A stretch of 20,243 bases of DNA, taken from PeH17 sp964414925. Lineage in GTDB: Bacteria; Bacillota; Clostridia; Christensenellales; CAG-138. Location of the stretch: positions 1 to 20,243 of the forward strand of contig CAYPXV010000020.1 in the NCBI GenBank assembly GCA_964414925.1. The letters are read 5' to 3'. Position 1 is the first letter of the stretch. The number at the start of each line of letters is the position of its first letter. Below the pieces are notes generated by a model. That model saw nothing but the letters and a program-made list of their open reading frames with translations, was not told the DNA's origin and made no database searches. Made by a program: the position numbers and the translations under genes. This document shows, in pieces, positions 1-7,427 of this stretch.

Positions 1-11
1 TTTTTCGGTAT

Positions 12-1376
12 TCAGTTCTGTACTTTTGACAACAATACTACGCACTCCACGTGTTCGGTTTGTGGGAACATATCCACCGGTTGGACGGAGGTGACGGAGT
101 AGCCGAGGGCACAGAGGAGTTTGCAGTCGCGGGCAAGGGTTGCGGGGTTGCAGGAGATATAGGCGATTTGAGGAACATTACTGTTTGCGATTGCTTCAAT
201 TGCGGAACGCTCGACGCCGGCACGGGGTGGGTCGAGTATGATGGCGGTAGGGTGCAAGTTTTTTTTCAGCAAAGTCGGGAGAAGTTTCTCAACAGCACCG
301 CACTGAAATTCCGCATTTGTGATATTATTAAGCGAAGCGTTTAATTTAGCGTCGGAAATCGCAGAGGGAACAATTTCAATCCCTATTACCTTTTTAACGA
401 ATTTCGAAACGGTAAGGGAAATTGTACCTATACCACAGTATAAGTCAAAAACAGTATCGTTTTCGCCGAGGTTAAGCACATCGATTGCCTTAGAGTAAAG
501 TTTCATCGTCTGTTCCGAGTTTACCTGAAGAAAGCTTAAAGGACTGACCGAAAAATTCAGAGTACCGAGAGAAACGTCCAGCGTTTCGGCGCCGTAAATA
601 AGCTTGTTTTCGCTTCCGAGTATCTGAGAGGAAGGACTCCTATTGATGTTATGGATAAGCGATACCATATCGGGCAAGGCTGTTTTAAGCTTATGGGTCA
701 ATTCGTCGCAGTGGGGGAGTTTACCCGTTGTTACGACAACAACCATTGTTGCTTCTTCGGTGCAGCGAACAACGCCGTGGCGTAGGATACCTTTTTTTGA
801 CTTGATATCATAAGCGGAAACATCAAATTCGTTTGCCCAATCCTCTATAGCTTTCATAGCTTTAACTGCCTTCACGTCTTGAATAAGGCAGTTGTCAAGA
901 GGAACAAGGCGGTGGGAACGTTTTTCAAAACAGCCGAACCTGACTCCCGAATCGGTATCGGCAAAGGAGAAAACAGCCTTGTTGCGGTAATGAAAAGGAT
1001 GTTCCGCCGGCATTGTTTCGTTGACGTTTATTCCGCTGAAACCTCCGATACGCTCCAGTGCATCACAAACTATGCGTTTTTTTGCCGTAAGCTGGGACGG
1101 ATAGGAAACATGTATCAGCGAGCACGCTCCGCATTCTCCGAAATAGGGGCATGAGGGAGCAACACGTTCGGGTGAAGGAGTGATGATTTCAATGAGTTTA
1201 GCTTGAGCAAACCTTTTCTGAATTGAAGTTATTTGTGCTAAAACCCGATCACCCGTGTACGTCAAAGGGACGAACACAGCCATGCCGTTGTAACGACCCA
1301 AGCCGTGTCCGTCTGAAGTTAAGGCTGATATATCCAGCTCTATAACAGAACCTATTGAAAGATCGATTGTATCCAT
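12..1376 (-). CDS. rlmD: 23S rRNA (uracil-5-)-methyltransferase, RlmD/RumA family
   Basis: SAM-dependent enzyme expected to make 5-methyluridine in 23S rRNA. The 454 aa are full length for the family. An N-terminal TRAM domain (about 7-65) is followed by a [4Fe-4S] cysteine set spaced as in E. coli RumA (C76, C82, C85, and C163 in DNCLIQD). The Rossmann methyltransferase domain has the SAM motif FDLYCGIGTISL, then DPPRAGV, the catalytic SCNP cysteine (C409) and the general-base glutamate in HVECV (E444). The start lies 2 bases after the stop of the upstream cotH-like gene, and no SD precedes it, so translation is probably coupled. Known: Firmicute homologues (RlmCD) can methylate two uridines; which sites apply here cannot be told. 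The function within the methyltransferase family is secure, the exact target is inferred. Confidence 0.93.
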   Translation of the reverse strand: MDTIDLSIGSVIELDISALTSDGHGLGRYNGMAVFVPLTYTGDRVLAQITSIQKRFAQAKLIEIITPSPERVAPSCPYFGECGACSLIHVSYPSQLTAKKRIVCDALERIGGFSGINVNETMPAEHPFHYRNKAVFSFADTDSGVRFGCFEKRSHRLVPLDNCLIQDVKAVKAMKAIEDWANEFDVSAYDIKSKKGILRHGVVRCTEEATMVVVVTTGKLPHCDELTHKLKTALPDMVSLIHNINRSPSSQILGSENKLIYGAETLDVSLGTLNFSVSPLSFLQVNSEQTMKLYSKAIDVLNLGENDTVFDLYCGIGTISLTVSKFVKKVIGIEIVPSAISDAKLNASLNNITNAEFQCGAVEKLLPTLLKKNLHPTAIILDPPRAGVERSAIEAIANSNVPQIAYISCNPATLARDCKLLCALGYSVTSVQPVDMFPQTEHVECVVLLSKVQN

Positions 1377-1378
1377 TT

Positions 1379-3577
1379 TCAGGTGTTTATCGACATTGCT
1401 CTTCTTAAAATAAGCGAAGCATCATCCATGTTTACACTGCCGTTTTGGTTAAAGTCGGCAAGCCGGAGCTGTTCGTCCGAAAGTGAATCGACACCCATTG
1501 CATATCTAACGACTAACAGTGCATCGGAAATATTGATCGTTCCGTCCATGTTTACATCGCCCAACTCAAAATCGGTACTTCTCAAATATGAAACATTATC
1601 GATAAGAACGCAATCCGTTCCCGATGATGCGGAGTAGTCCTTTGAGTAAATCCATTCGAAATTGTAGCTGCCCGTACTCGGAGCGGTAAAGCTGTATTGA
1701 ACCCAACCCGTCTCACCGCTTTGCTGTAGCAAAGTGGAGTTATTGACCTTGAAGATAAACTTATCATAGCCGTCCTCACTGGAGACAAGGTATTCAAAAT
1801 TCAGCGTTTCACCCGACTCCATATTTAAGCTGAGGGATACACCGGAGCTTGCCGAATCGATTCCGGCTATGCTGCTTGAACCGACGAGTCTGCCGCCCAC
1901 GGAAGCACCGATGAACGGATACTGCTGGGACTGCGTTGAAAAATGCAGCGTTCCGCCGGAAACGTTCATGGCAGTGTCCAAATCAATGCTTTCATAATCT
2001 TCAAGCCATTGCCTGTCAAGCCAGTCTATACGGCCGTCAAACCAGTTCATAAGCGTATTTACGCCGCTTGAAAAATCAGTTCCCCATCTTGAATCGTTAC
2101 GGTCGGTGTTTTCGCTCAAATATGCCGCCTGCTCATTCATTAACGCACGCATCTGTACAATTAATGTGTTCCTGTAGGAGTTGTAGCGTTCTATGAGTGC
2201 ATCATGAAATTCGGGGTAGTCGTCGTATAAATGGTCAAACCACGGACAGGAACTGTTTATTACCATAAAATCGGTAGTGCCCGTGCCCGAGGGACAGTCG
2301 TAATAATCGTTGTGCTGATAGTCGGCATTATCCCAGTTTGCATTTCCGTATGCAAGGTCAAAGTCCCACGGTGCTGTCATGTAGATATGGTCATCTTCAC
2401 TTTTCTTTAGCATATAACAGCTTGTTTTAAGGTTGCCGTCAATGTTCTTGGTAAGCTCCTGAATTATGATGTAATCCATCCAGGATTCAATGTCCACATA
2501 CTGCGTGTAGTTCTCGTCACCTATTCCCATTATGGAATTGTGAAGTTTTTGCATATGCTGTTCAAGATAGTCAAGCATTTGATCAAGCAGTGCGGAATCT
2601 TCGGGTTCGGGTTCTTTAAGTACAAAGTAATCCTTGCTCTGGTTTGCCCAATAAGGACAATTGAACCACTGATCCTCGGAAAAATCTATCTTGCCGTTAA
2701 TATCCTTTTCAATAAGGTATGCACCTGTCAAGTCAGTCTCGTTTGCTTCATCATAATCGAGTTTATTGGATTCAAAAGCCACACGCTCGACAAGAGTATA
2801 AATACCGTTATATGCACCGTTGAGGTATACCTCGACAAATTCACACTTGGGTGTGTACTCGATTCCGCTAAGCGATGCTGCAATTTTATAAGTAACAAGA
2901 TTGCGCATGAGACTTTCATCCGCATAGCCGGGCACTATGGCGTACTTCTTCGTCTTGGGAATATCCAGAAGTGACTGCTTTGATGAAAGCTTAATGGAAT
3001 ACGGTTTTTTGGGTTGTCCCCAGGATGTGTTGCCTCTTCCTTTTATAGAACCCGTACCCGAATAGTTTCCGCTTGTGAACTGCTTGGTTCCCATGGTAAG
3101 ATTAAACTCGGCATCCACCCAGGCATCTTTCGTTACCGATGAAAAAGGAATACCGATATTAATTTCAAGCTTCGGTAAATCCTGCGCACTTGCATAAATG
3201 CCTATACCGAGAAAGTCATTGAGCGCAACGCTTTCGCCGTAAAGCGCATCAAATCTGAATGTAACGCTTGCGTCGTCGTTATAGGTAATGCTCGCCCTGT
3301 TTGTATTGTTCGGGAAGAAAACGGAGTATTGCTCGTTAAAGCTCCAGCCGTCTTCAAGGTTTATCGTGAAGGATAAGGATTTATTTTCCTTAAATGTCAA
3401 TATCCCGTATTCAAGCTCGGCTGCGACCTGCATCTGTCCGCCGATAAGCTCTATACCGTCGGATAAAATTGGATCAAGGGTGTAGACTTCCGTCTCCGCC
3501 TTTGTCGGTAATGTCAATGTGCAAAACATCATCAGCAACGCAAGCAGTTGACAAACTAATCTTTTGTTCGTTTTCAT
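1379..3577 (-). CDS. Secreted CotH-like kinase with MAM-like domain and C-terminal dockerin
   Basis: 732 aa from the ATG at 3577, which has GGAGG at 3587-3591 (9 bases upstream); a longer frame from 3628 lies inside the preceding gene and has no SD. A signal peptide is visible (KTNKR, hydrophobic core, likely cut after TKA, residue 27). A beta-rich N-terminal part (about 30-140) precedes a CotH kinase-like domain (about 145-525) with IKGRGNTSW, KKPYSIKL, YAIVPGY, LVERV, YLIEKD, the NIDGN motif (D380) and WDFD (404-407), which match the predicted catalytic/metal aspartates of CotH. Residues about 535-667 form an extra beta-sandwich-like domain (GYDKFIFKVN, WVQYSFTAP, CVLIDNVS) resembling MAM or choice-of-anchor-J modules. 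The dockerin (671-732) has two Ca-binding repeats, GDVNMDGT and ADFNQNGS; the second has Asn in place of Asp at position 5 (N712). Family knowledge: CotH proteins are secreted or spore-coat kinases; the substrate here is unknown. Confidence 0.88.
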   Translation of the reverse strand: MKTNKRLVCQLLALLMMFCTLTLPTKAETEVYTLDPILSDGIELIGGQMQVAAELEYGILTFKENKSLSFTINLEDGWSFNEQYSVFFPNNTNRASITYNDDASVTFRFDALYGESVALNDFLGIGIYASAQDLPKLEINIGIPFSSVTKDAWVDAEFNLTMGTKQFTSGNYSGTGSIKGRGNTSWGQPKKPYSIKLSSKQSLLDIPKTKKYAIVPGYADESLMRNLVTYKIAASLSGIEYTPKCEFVEVYLNGAYNGIYTLVERVAFESNKLDYDEANETDLTGAYLIEKDINGKIDFSEDQWFNCPYWANQSKDYFVLKEPEPEDSALLDQMLDYLEQHMQKLHNSIMGIGDENYTQYVDIESWMDYIIIQELTKNIDGNLKTSCYMLKKSEDDHIYMTAPWDFDLAYGNANWDNADYQHNDYYDCPSGTGTTDFMVINSSCPWFDHLYDDYPEFHDALIERYNSYRNTLIVQMRALMNEQAAYLSENTDRNDSRWGTDFSSGVNTLMNWFDGRIDWLDRQWLEDYESIDLDTAMNVSGGTLHFSTQSQQYPFIGASVGGRLVGSSSIAGIDSASSGVSLSLNMESGETLNFEYLVSSEDGYDKFIFKVNNSTLLQQSGETGWVQYSFTAPSTGSYNFEWIYSKDYSASSGTDCVLIDNVSYLRSTDFELGDVNMDGTINISDALLVVRYAMGVDSLSDEQLRLADFNQNGSVNMDDASLILRRAMSINT

Positions 3578-3578
3578 T

Positions 3579-5357
3579 TTATTGTACCTCCGTAAAACCC
3601 AAAGCCGTTCTTGCCACAAGATTGGCATCGGCTGCGGTTATTTTTCCGTCTTTATTCATGTCCGCAAGAGTTGCTTGAATCTCGTCAAGCTCAATTGCAC
3701 CCAGTGCTGCTCTTAAAGTCAAAACAGCGTCCGCAACGGTTATTTCGCCGTCATAGTTTACATCTCCGAGTTTATAGCCCCACTGCTCGTCAAGCCACTC
3801 TATCCTGCTTTCAAGCCAGGTTGATAACCGGTTGACTCCGCTTGTAAAGTTCTTTCCCCAAAGCTCATTTTCCCTATCGGTATTCGCACGAAGATATGCC
3901 GCCTGCTCCTTTATTAACCTTTGCATTGCGGGAATGAGAGTGGTTCTGTATTCGTTATACCTCTTTATAAGCTGTGAGCGAAACTCGGGATAATCGTAAT
4001 ACAATTTCTGAAACCACGGACAAGAACTGTTTATGGTCATAAAACCTTCAACCGTGTAACCCAAAGGACAATCGTAATAGTCGTTGTGTTCTTCCGAAGC
4101 GTTACTTCCGCCGTATACGCCGTATGCAAGGTCAAAATCCCATAATGCGGTCATGTAGATTTTGTCGTCCATGCTCTGCTTAATCATATAACAGCTTGTC
4201 TTTAAGTTGCCGTCAATGTTCTTTGAAAGTTCCTGAATTATTATGAAATCTATCCACGAGTCCACATCCACATATTGAGTGTAGCTTTCATCGCTTGTCC
4301 CCATGATAGAATCATGAAGCTTTTGCATATGCTGTTCAAGATATTGCTTCATATCGTGCAGCAATGACGAATCTTCGGGTTCGGGGGATTTAATGACAAA
4401 ATAATCCCTGCTCTGATTTGCCCAGTAAGGACAGTTAAACCACTGATCCTCGCTGAAATTCAACTTCGCCGCACAATCCTTTTCGATAAGATAACCGCCG
4501 GTTATATCGTTCTCGTCCGCTTCCTCTATATCTATCTTGGTCTTTTCGATTGCTATGCGTTCGACCAAAAGGTAAATGCCGTGATATTCGCCGTTGAAAT
4601 ACACCTCGATAAATTCGCACTTGGGGGTGTATTCGATTCCGTTCAGCATTAACCCTGTCTTGTAAGTTATGTAATTCTTCATAAGGGAAGAATCATAAAA
4701 ACTCGGAACTATGGCGTATTTTTTTGTTTTGGGAATGTCAAGCAGCGATTTCTTTTCGCTCAATTTGAGCGAATACGGCTTCTTATCCTGGAGCCATGAG
4801 CTGTTACCTCTGCCCTTTATAAAACCGTCACCTTCGTAATCTCCGCTTTCAAATTGTTTCGTTCCCATAGTCAGGGTGAAGGATGCTTCCACCCATTCGG
4901 ATTTTCCGACGTCCTCAATGGGAATTTGAGTCGTAACATCAAGCTTCGGTAATTCCTGTGCCGTCGCATTGACGCAAACGGAATTAAAGTCCTCCTCCAA
5001 AACGGATTCGCCTTCAACGGCATTGAAGGTAAAGGTCACGCTTGAATCTTCGTTTGTTACAATGCTCACTCGGTTGGAATTATTCGGGAAAAAGGTTGAG
5101 TAAGTCCTGTTAAAACTCCACCCCTCCGAATAATAACAGCGGAATATGAGCTGCTTCGTTTGCAAAAAGGTTATGACTCCTTCACTGCTAACAGCCGAAA
5201 CACTCATATCAATTTCGTCAATCGTAATCCCATCCGAAAGGTAGGGGGTCAATGTAAAAACATTTTCGCTGAATATTGCACCGATACTTCCGAAACCGGA
5301 CAGACACAGTATCAGTGACAATATAAAGCAACAAGCTTTTGAATACAGTTTTCGCAT
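3579..5357 (-). CDS. Secreted CotH-like kinase with C-terminal dockerin
   Basis: 592 aa from the ATG at 5357, chosen because GGAGG (5364-5368) sits 6 bases upstream; a TTG at 5372 would lie upstream of that SD. The signal peptide has a long hydrophobic core (about 9-27). The CotH kinase-like domain (about 150-527) shows FIKGRGNSSW, KKPYSLKL, YAIVPSFYD, LVERI, GGYLIEKD, NIDGN (D382) and LWDFD (D407, D409). It runs directly into a canonical type I dockerin (about 529-589) with two duplicated Ca loops, GDVNYDGEIT and ADMNKDGKIT. It is a close paralogue of the next gene downstream but lacks that gene's extra beta domain. The dockerin implies attachment to a cohesin-bearing scaffoldin at the cell surface (established for dockerins); no cohesin is in the window. 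Kinase activity is inferred from family motifs. It is the first gene of the operon, behind the promoter at 5386-5414. Confidence 0.89.
   Translation of the reverse strand: MRKLYSKACCFILSLILCLSGFGSIGAIFSENVFTLTPYLSDGITIDEIDMSVSAVSSEGVITFLQTKQLIFRCYYSEGWSFNRTYSTFFPNNSNRVSIVTNEDSSVTFTFNAVEGESVLEEDFNSVCVNATAQELPKLDVTTQIPIEDVGKSEWVEASFTLTMGTKQFESGDYEGDGFIKGRGNSSWLQDKKPYSLKLSEKKSLLDIPKTKKYAIVPSFYDSSLMKNYITYKTGLMLNGIEYTPKCEFIEVYFNGEYHGIYLLVERIAIEKTKIDIEEADENDITGGYLIEKDCAAKLNFSEDQWFNCPYWANQSRDYFVIKSPEPEDSSLLHDMKQYLEQHMQKLHDSIMGTSDESYTQYVDVDSWIDFIIIQELSKNIDGNLKTSCYMIKQSMDDKIYMTALWDFDLAYGVYGGSNASEEHNDYYDCPLGYTVEGFMTINSSCPWFQKLYYDYPEFRSQLIKRYNEYRTTLIPAMQRLIKEQAAYLRANTDRENELWGKNFTSGVNRLSTWLESRIEWLDEQWGYKLGDVNYDGEITVADAVLTLRAALGAIELDEIQATLADMNKDGKITAADANLVARTALGFTEVQ
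3587..3591 (-). promoter_or_regulatory. SD of second cotH-like gene, inside the end of the first
   Basis: On the minus strand GGAGG lies in the last codons of the upstream CotH-dockerin gene (reading ACG GAG GTA CAA TAA), 9 bases before the ATG at 3577. The two genes are only 1 base apart. This fixes the start of the downstream gene and predicts translational coupling. Confidence 0.8.
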
Positions 5358-5385
5358 TATGTGCCTCCGCAAATTTAGTTGCTAT

Positions 5386-5414
5386 ATTATACCACATGAA
5401 AAGTTTACACGCAA
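5386..5414 (-). promoter_or_regulatory. Sigma-A-type promoter of the cotH-cotH-rlmD operon
   Basis: Minus strand: -10 TATAAT at 5391-5386 preceded by TGG (extended -10), with TTGCGT at 5414-5409 as a partial -35 hexamer, spacer 17. It lies about 29 bases from the start codon at 5357, leaving a short leader holding the SD. No other good promoter precedes the two downstream genes, so the three are probably cotranscribed. Confidence 0.7.
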
Positions 5415-5489
5415 TACATACGGCAAAAAAACGATAATAAAAATATAATCGAATTAAATAATAAAACCCTTTTATTTTAAAAAACAATG

Positions 5490-5498
5490 TGCTATAAT
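5490..5498 (+). promoter_or_regulatory. Extended -10 promoter of argF
   Basis: TGC followed by consensus TATAAT (5493-5498). The -35 region 17 bases upstream is AT-rich and does not match TTGACA, as is common for extended -10 promoters. The expected start site is near 5505, giving a leader of about 48 bases before the argF ATG. It is back to back with the cotH-like promoter. Confidence 0.65.
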
Positions 5499-5528
5499 TT
5501 CATCTGATGAATCATGCGTTTGGCATGA
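5499..5528 (+). promoter_or_regulatory. Two adjacent inverted repeats at the argF start site, candidate operator
   Basis: TTCATC-t-GATGAA (5499-5511, perfect 6-bp arms) is directly followed by TCATGC-gtttg-GCATGA (5512-5528, perfect 6-bp arms). Together they cover the bases just after the -10 and the expected transcription start, a typical place for a repressor. The first resembles half of an ARG box only loosely (TGAAT-like), so ArgR binding is possible but unproven. They could also be RNA hairpins in the leader. Confidence 0.4.
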
Positions 5529-5552
5529 AAAAGATAATTAAGGAGAATAAAA

Positions 5553-6542
5553 ATGCCCGTAAATCTTAAGGGACGTTCCCTGCTTACACTTAAAGACTAT
5601 ACCCCCGACGAAATTCGCTATCTGCTCAACCTTTCGGCAGATTTGAAGGCAAAAAAACGCGCAGGCATTCGCGGTAATTTGCTTGAAGGAAAGAATATCG
5701 TCCTTCTTTTCGAAAAAACCTCAACCCGTACCCGTTGTGCATTCGAAGTTGCAGCACTTGACGAAGGCGCACATGTAACCTTCCTTTCCAACAGCCAGAT
5801 GGGTAAAAAGGAATCTCTTGAAGACACCGCAAAGGTTTTGGGTCGTTTCTATGACGGTATCGAATTCCGCGGTTTCAAACAGGAAACCGTTGAACTGCTC
5901 GCAAAGCATGCAGGTGTTCCCGTTTGGAACGGTCTTACCGACTTGTATCATCCCACCCAGGTTTTGGCAGACTGCCTCACCATCATGGAAAATATCTCCA
6001 AGCCCCTTAACAAGGTTAAGCTCGTTTATGTAGGTGATGCTCGCAATAACATGGGTAACTCTCTTATGATTATCTCCGCAAAGCTCGGTATGCACTTTGT
6101 AGGTATCGCTCCCAAAGCTCTGTTCCCCGAAGAAGGTCTCGTAAACGAAATGCGCGAACTTGCAAAGGTTACAGGTGCTAAGATCGAGTTCTCCGAAGAT
6201 ATCGCAGCCGTTGACGGTGCAGACGCTATCTACACCGACGTTTGGGTTTCCATGGGTGAAGAAGATCAGTTCGAAGAGCGTATTAAGCTTCTGACTCCCT
6301 ACCGTGTAACCATGGACATGATGCGCATGACAAACAACCCCGACTGCATCTTCCTGCATTGCCTGCCCAGCTTCCATGACCTGGAAACCGCTGTAGGTCG
6401 TGAGATCTACGAGAAGTACGGCGTTGCCGAACAGGAAGTTACCGACGAAGTATTCCGCGCTCCCTGCTCCAAGGTATTTGATGAGGCCGAAAACCGTATG
6501 CACACCATCAAAGCTATCATGGTTGCTACTGCCGGCAGATAA
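5553..6542 (+). CDS. argF: Ornithine carbamoyltransferase
   Basis: Transfers the carbamoyl group of carbamoyl phosphate to ornithine to give citrulline (arginine synthesis), or runs in reverse in the arginine deiminase pathway (ArcB). The 329 aa are the usual length. The carbamoyl-phosphate loop STRTR (57-61), HPTQ (133-136), the DVWVSMG ornithine loop (229-235) and the catalytic HCLP (269-272) are all intact. The SD AGGAG (5541-5545) is 7 bases from the ATG. No other arginine gene is adjacent, so anabolic versus catabolic role is not settled. Codon use is unlike the neighbours: 16 of 17 Arg codons are CGT/CGC, with only the last codon AGA, suggesting high expression. It has its own promoter upstream and a hairpin terminator downstream, so it is probably monocistronic. 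Confidence 0.96.
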   Translation: MPVNLKGRSLLTLKDYTPDEIRYLLNLSADLKAKKRAGIRGNLLEGKNIVLLFEKTSTRTRCAFEVAALDEGAHVTFLSNSQMGKKESLEDTAKVLGRFYDGIEFRGFKQETVELLAKHAGVPVWNGLTDLYHPTQVLADCLTIMENISKPLNKVKLVYVGDARNNMGNSLMIISAKLGMHFVGIAPKALFPEEGLVNEMRELAKVTGAKIEFSEDIAAVDGADAIYTDVWVSMGEEDQFEERIKLLTPYRVTMDMMRMTNNPDCIFLHCLPSFHDLETAVGREIYEKYGVAEQEVTDEVFRAPCSKVFDEAENRMHTIKAIMVATAGR

Positions 6543-6566
6543 TCAAGGTATAATAAGACTACGTTT

Positions 6567-6604
6567 AAATATGACTGTCGGCTTGTTCGACAGTCATATT
6601 TTAA
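6567..6604 (+). terminator. Hairpin terminator after argF
   Basis: Stem AAATATGACTGTCG (6567-6580) pairs perfectly with CGACAGTCATATTT (6588-6601) around a 7-base loop, 14 bp in all, starting 25 bases past the argF stop. The U-run is short (TTTT including stem bases), so termination may be partial. The flanking A and T tracts make it roughly symmetrical. Confidence 0.7.
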
Positions 6605-6660
6605 GCTTAAAAGTCAATAATCTTTTTGAAGTGACGGCATATTTGCCTGAAAGGAGAAAA

Positions 6661-7170
6661 ATGCCCATAGCAGGAATAGAACAGCCTGAAATAATTCAAA
6701 TCGACGAAAAACTGCGACTGCGTAAATTCGATGATAATTTCGAATTTGCATTCATATGGTATCAGGATGAGCAAACCAACTACATGATGGACGGAAAAAG
6801 AGGGGTCTATGATTGGGATCAGCTTTCGAGAATGTACCACTACCTACAAAATAAAGGTGAGGTGTACTTCATTGAAGTGACTGAAAACGAAACCTATGTG
6901 CCTATCGGAGATGTGACTTTTTGGCAGGGCGATATGCCGATTGTTATAGGCAAAAAGGAATATCGGGGCAGGGGTATAGGAAAAAAGGTCATATCAGCAC
7001 TCGTTGAACGAGGTAAGAACCTCGGATTTGATTATGTCGGCGTCGGTGAGATTTATGACTGGAACGAACAATCCCGTCGCTGCTTTGAAAGTGTCGGCTT
7101 TCGTGCATATGAAAAGACGGAGAAAGGAAGCAGATACAGACTCACTTTTAATACTTTGAAATCGTTGTGA
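6661..7170 (+). CDS. GNAT family N-acetyltransferase
   Basis: 169 aa from the ATG at 6661, chosen for the AAGGAG 4 bases upstream; in-frame starts further upstream lie in the argF terminator region or inside argF. The acetyl-CoA-binding motif A is YRGRGIGKKVISALVERG (101-118), with the R/QxxGxG/A-type loop at R102-G107. A motif B-like stretch, NEQSRRCFESVGF (135-147), follows. The overall pattern is that of RimJ/RimL-like acetyltransferases, but the acceptor (protein N-terminus, aminoglycoside, small molecule) cannot be read from the sequence. No convincing own promoter was seen, so it may rely on read-through past the argF hairpin. It is followed by a weak hairpin overlapping its stop codon. 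Confidence 0.82.
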   Translation: MPIAGIEQPEIIQIDEKLRLRKFDDNFEFAFIWYQDEQTNYMMDGKRGVYDWDQLSRMYHYLQNKGEVYFIEVTENETYVPIGDVTFWQGDMPIVIGKKEYRGRGIGKKVISALVERGKNLGFDYVGVGEIYDWNEQSRRCFESVGFRAYEKTEKGSRYRLTFNTLKSL

Positions 7171-7208
7171 TTTTCGTTTCGGCGAAAATTACGGCGGTTT
7201 TATTTTTT
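7170..7208 (+). terminator. Possible weak terminator after the GNAT gene
   Basis: ATTTTCG (7170-7176) pairs with CGAAAAT (7183-7189) around a 6-base loop. A T-rich run (7198-7208) follows only after a GC patch. Short and AT-rich, so a weak call. Confidence 0.3.
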
Positions 7209-7337
7209 GCGTTATAAATCGATATGAACGGGGTTTTTGAAAAAATGTCGAATACAGCCGTAACCTGCGCCCTGCTTGCAAGCGGGATTAAAATGGGGCG
7301 TACAAGGTCTTATCTTCCTATTTAAAATTAACAAGAC

Positions 7338-7366
7338 TTGCAAATAGGACGGTTTTATGGTATAAT
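7338..7366 (+). promoter_or_regulatory. Promoter of the recF-gyrB-gyrA operon
   Basis: TTGCAA (7338-7343), exact 17-base spacer, and consensus TATAAT (7361-7366) preceded by TGG (extended -10). Expected start is near 7373, giving a leader of about 55 bases before the recF ATG at 7428. No comparable promoter lies between recF and gyrB (35 bases) or gyrB and gyrA (17 bases), so the three are probably one transcript. Confidence 0.82.
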
Positions 7367-7427
7367 CAATAAGGCGGAAAATGTGAAAAAAGATGTGTCG
7401 CCGCAATTGCCCGAGAGGAGTAAAACA

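Noticed and set aside
5721..6503. 260-codon open frame antisense to argF
   Set aside because: It lies wholly opposite an intact, strongly biased argF; the residues show no family motif and arise from the codon bias of the other strand.
7260..7305. GC-rich palindromic patch (GCTTGCAAGC) before recF, considered as tRNA or riboswitch
   Set aside because: No TPsiC or anticodon-arm pattern, and stems contain mismatches; no known RNA recognised.
7212..7406. 64-codon minus-strand frame between the GNAT gene and recF
   Set aside because: It overlaps the recF promoter and leader, with no SD and low-complexity residues.
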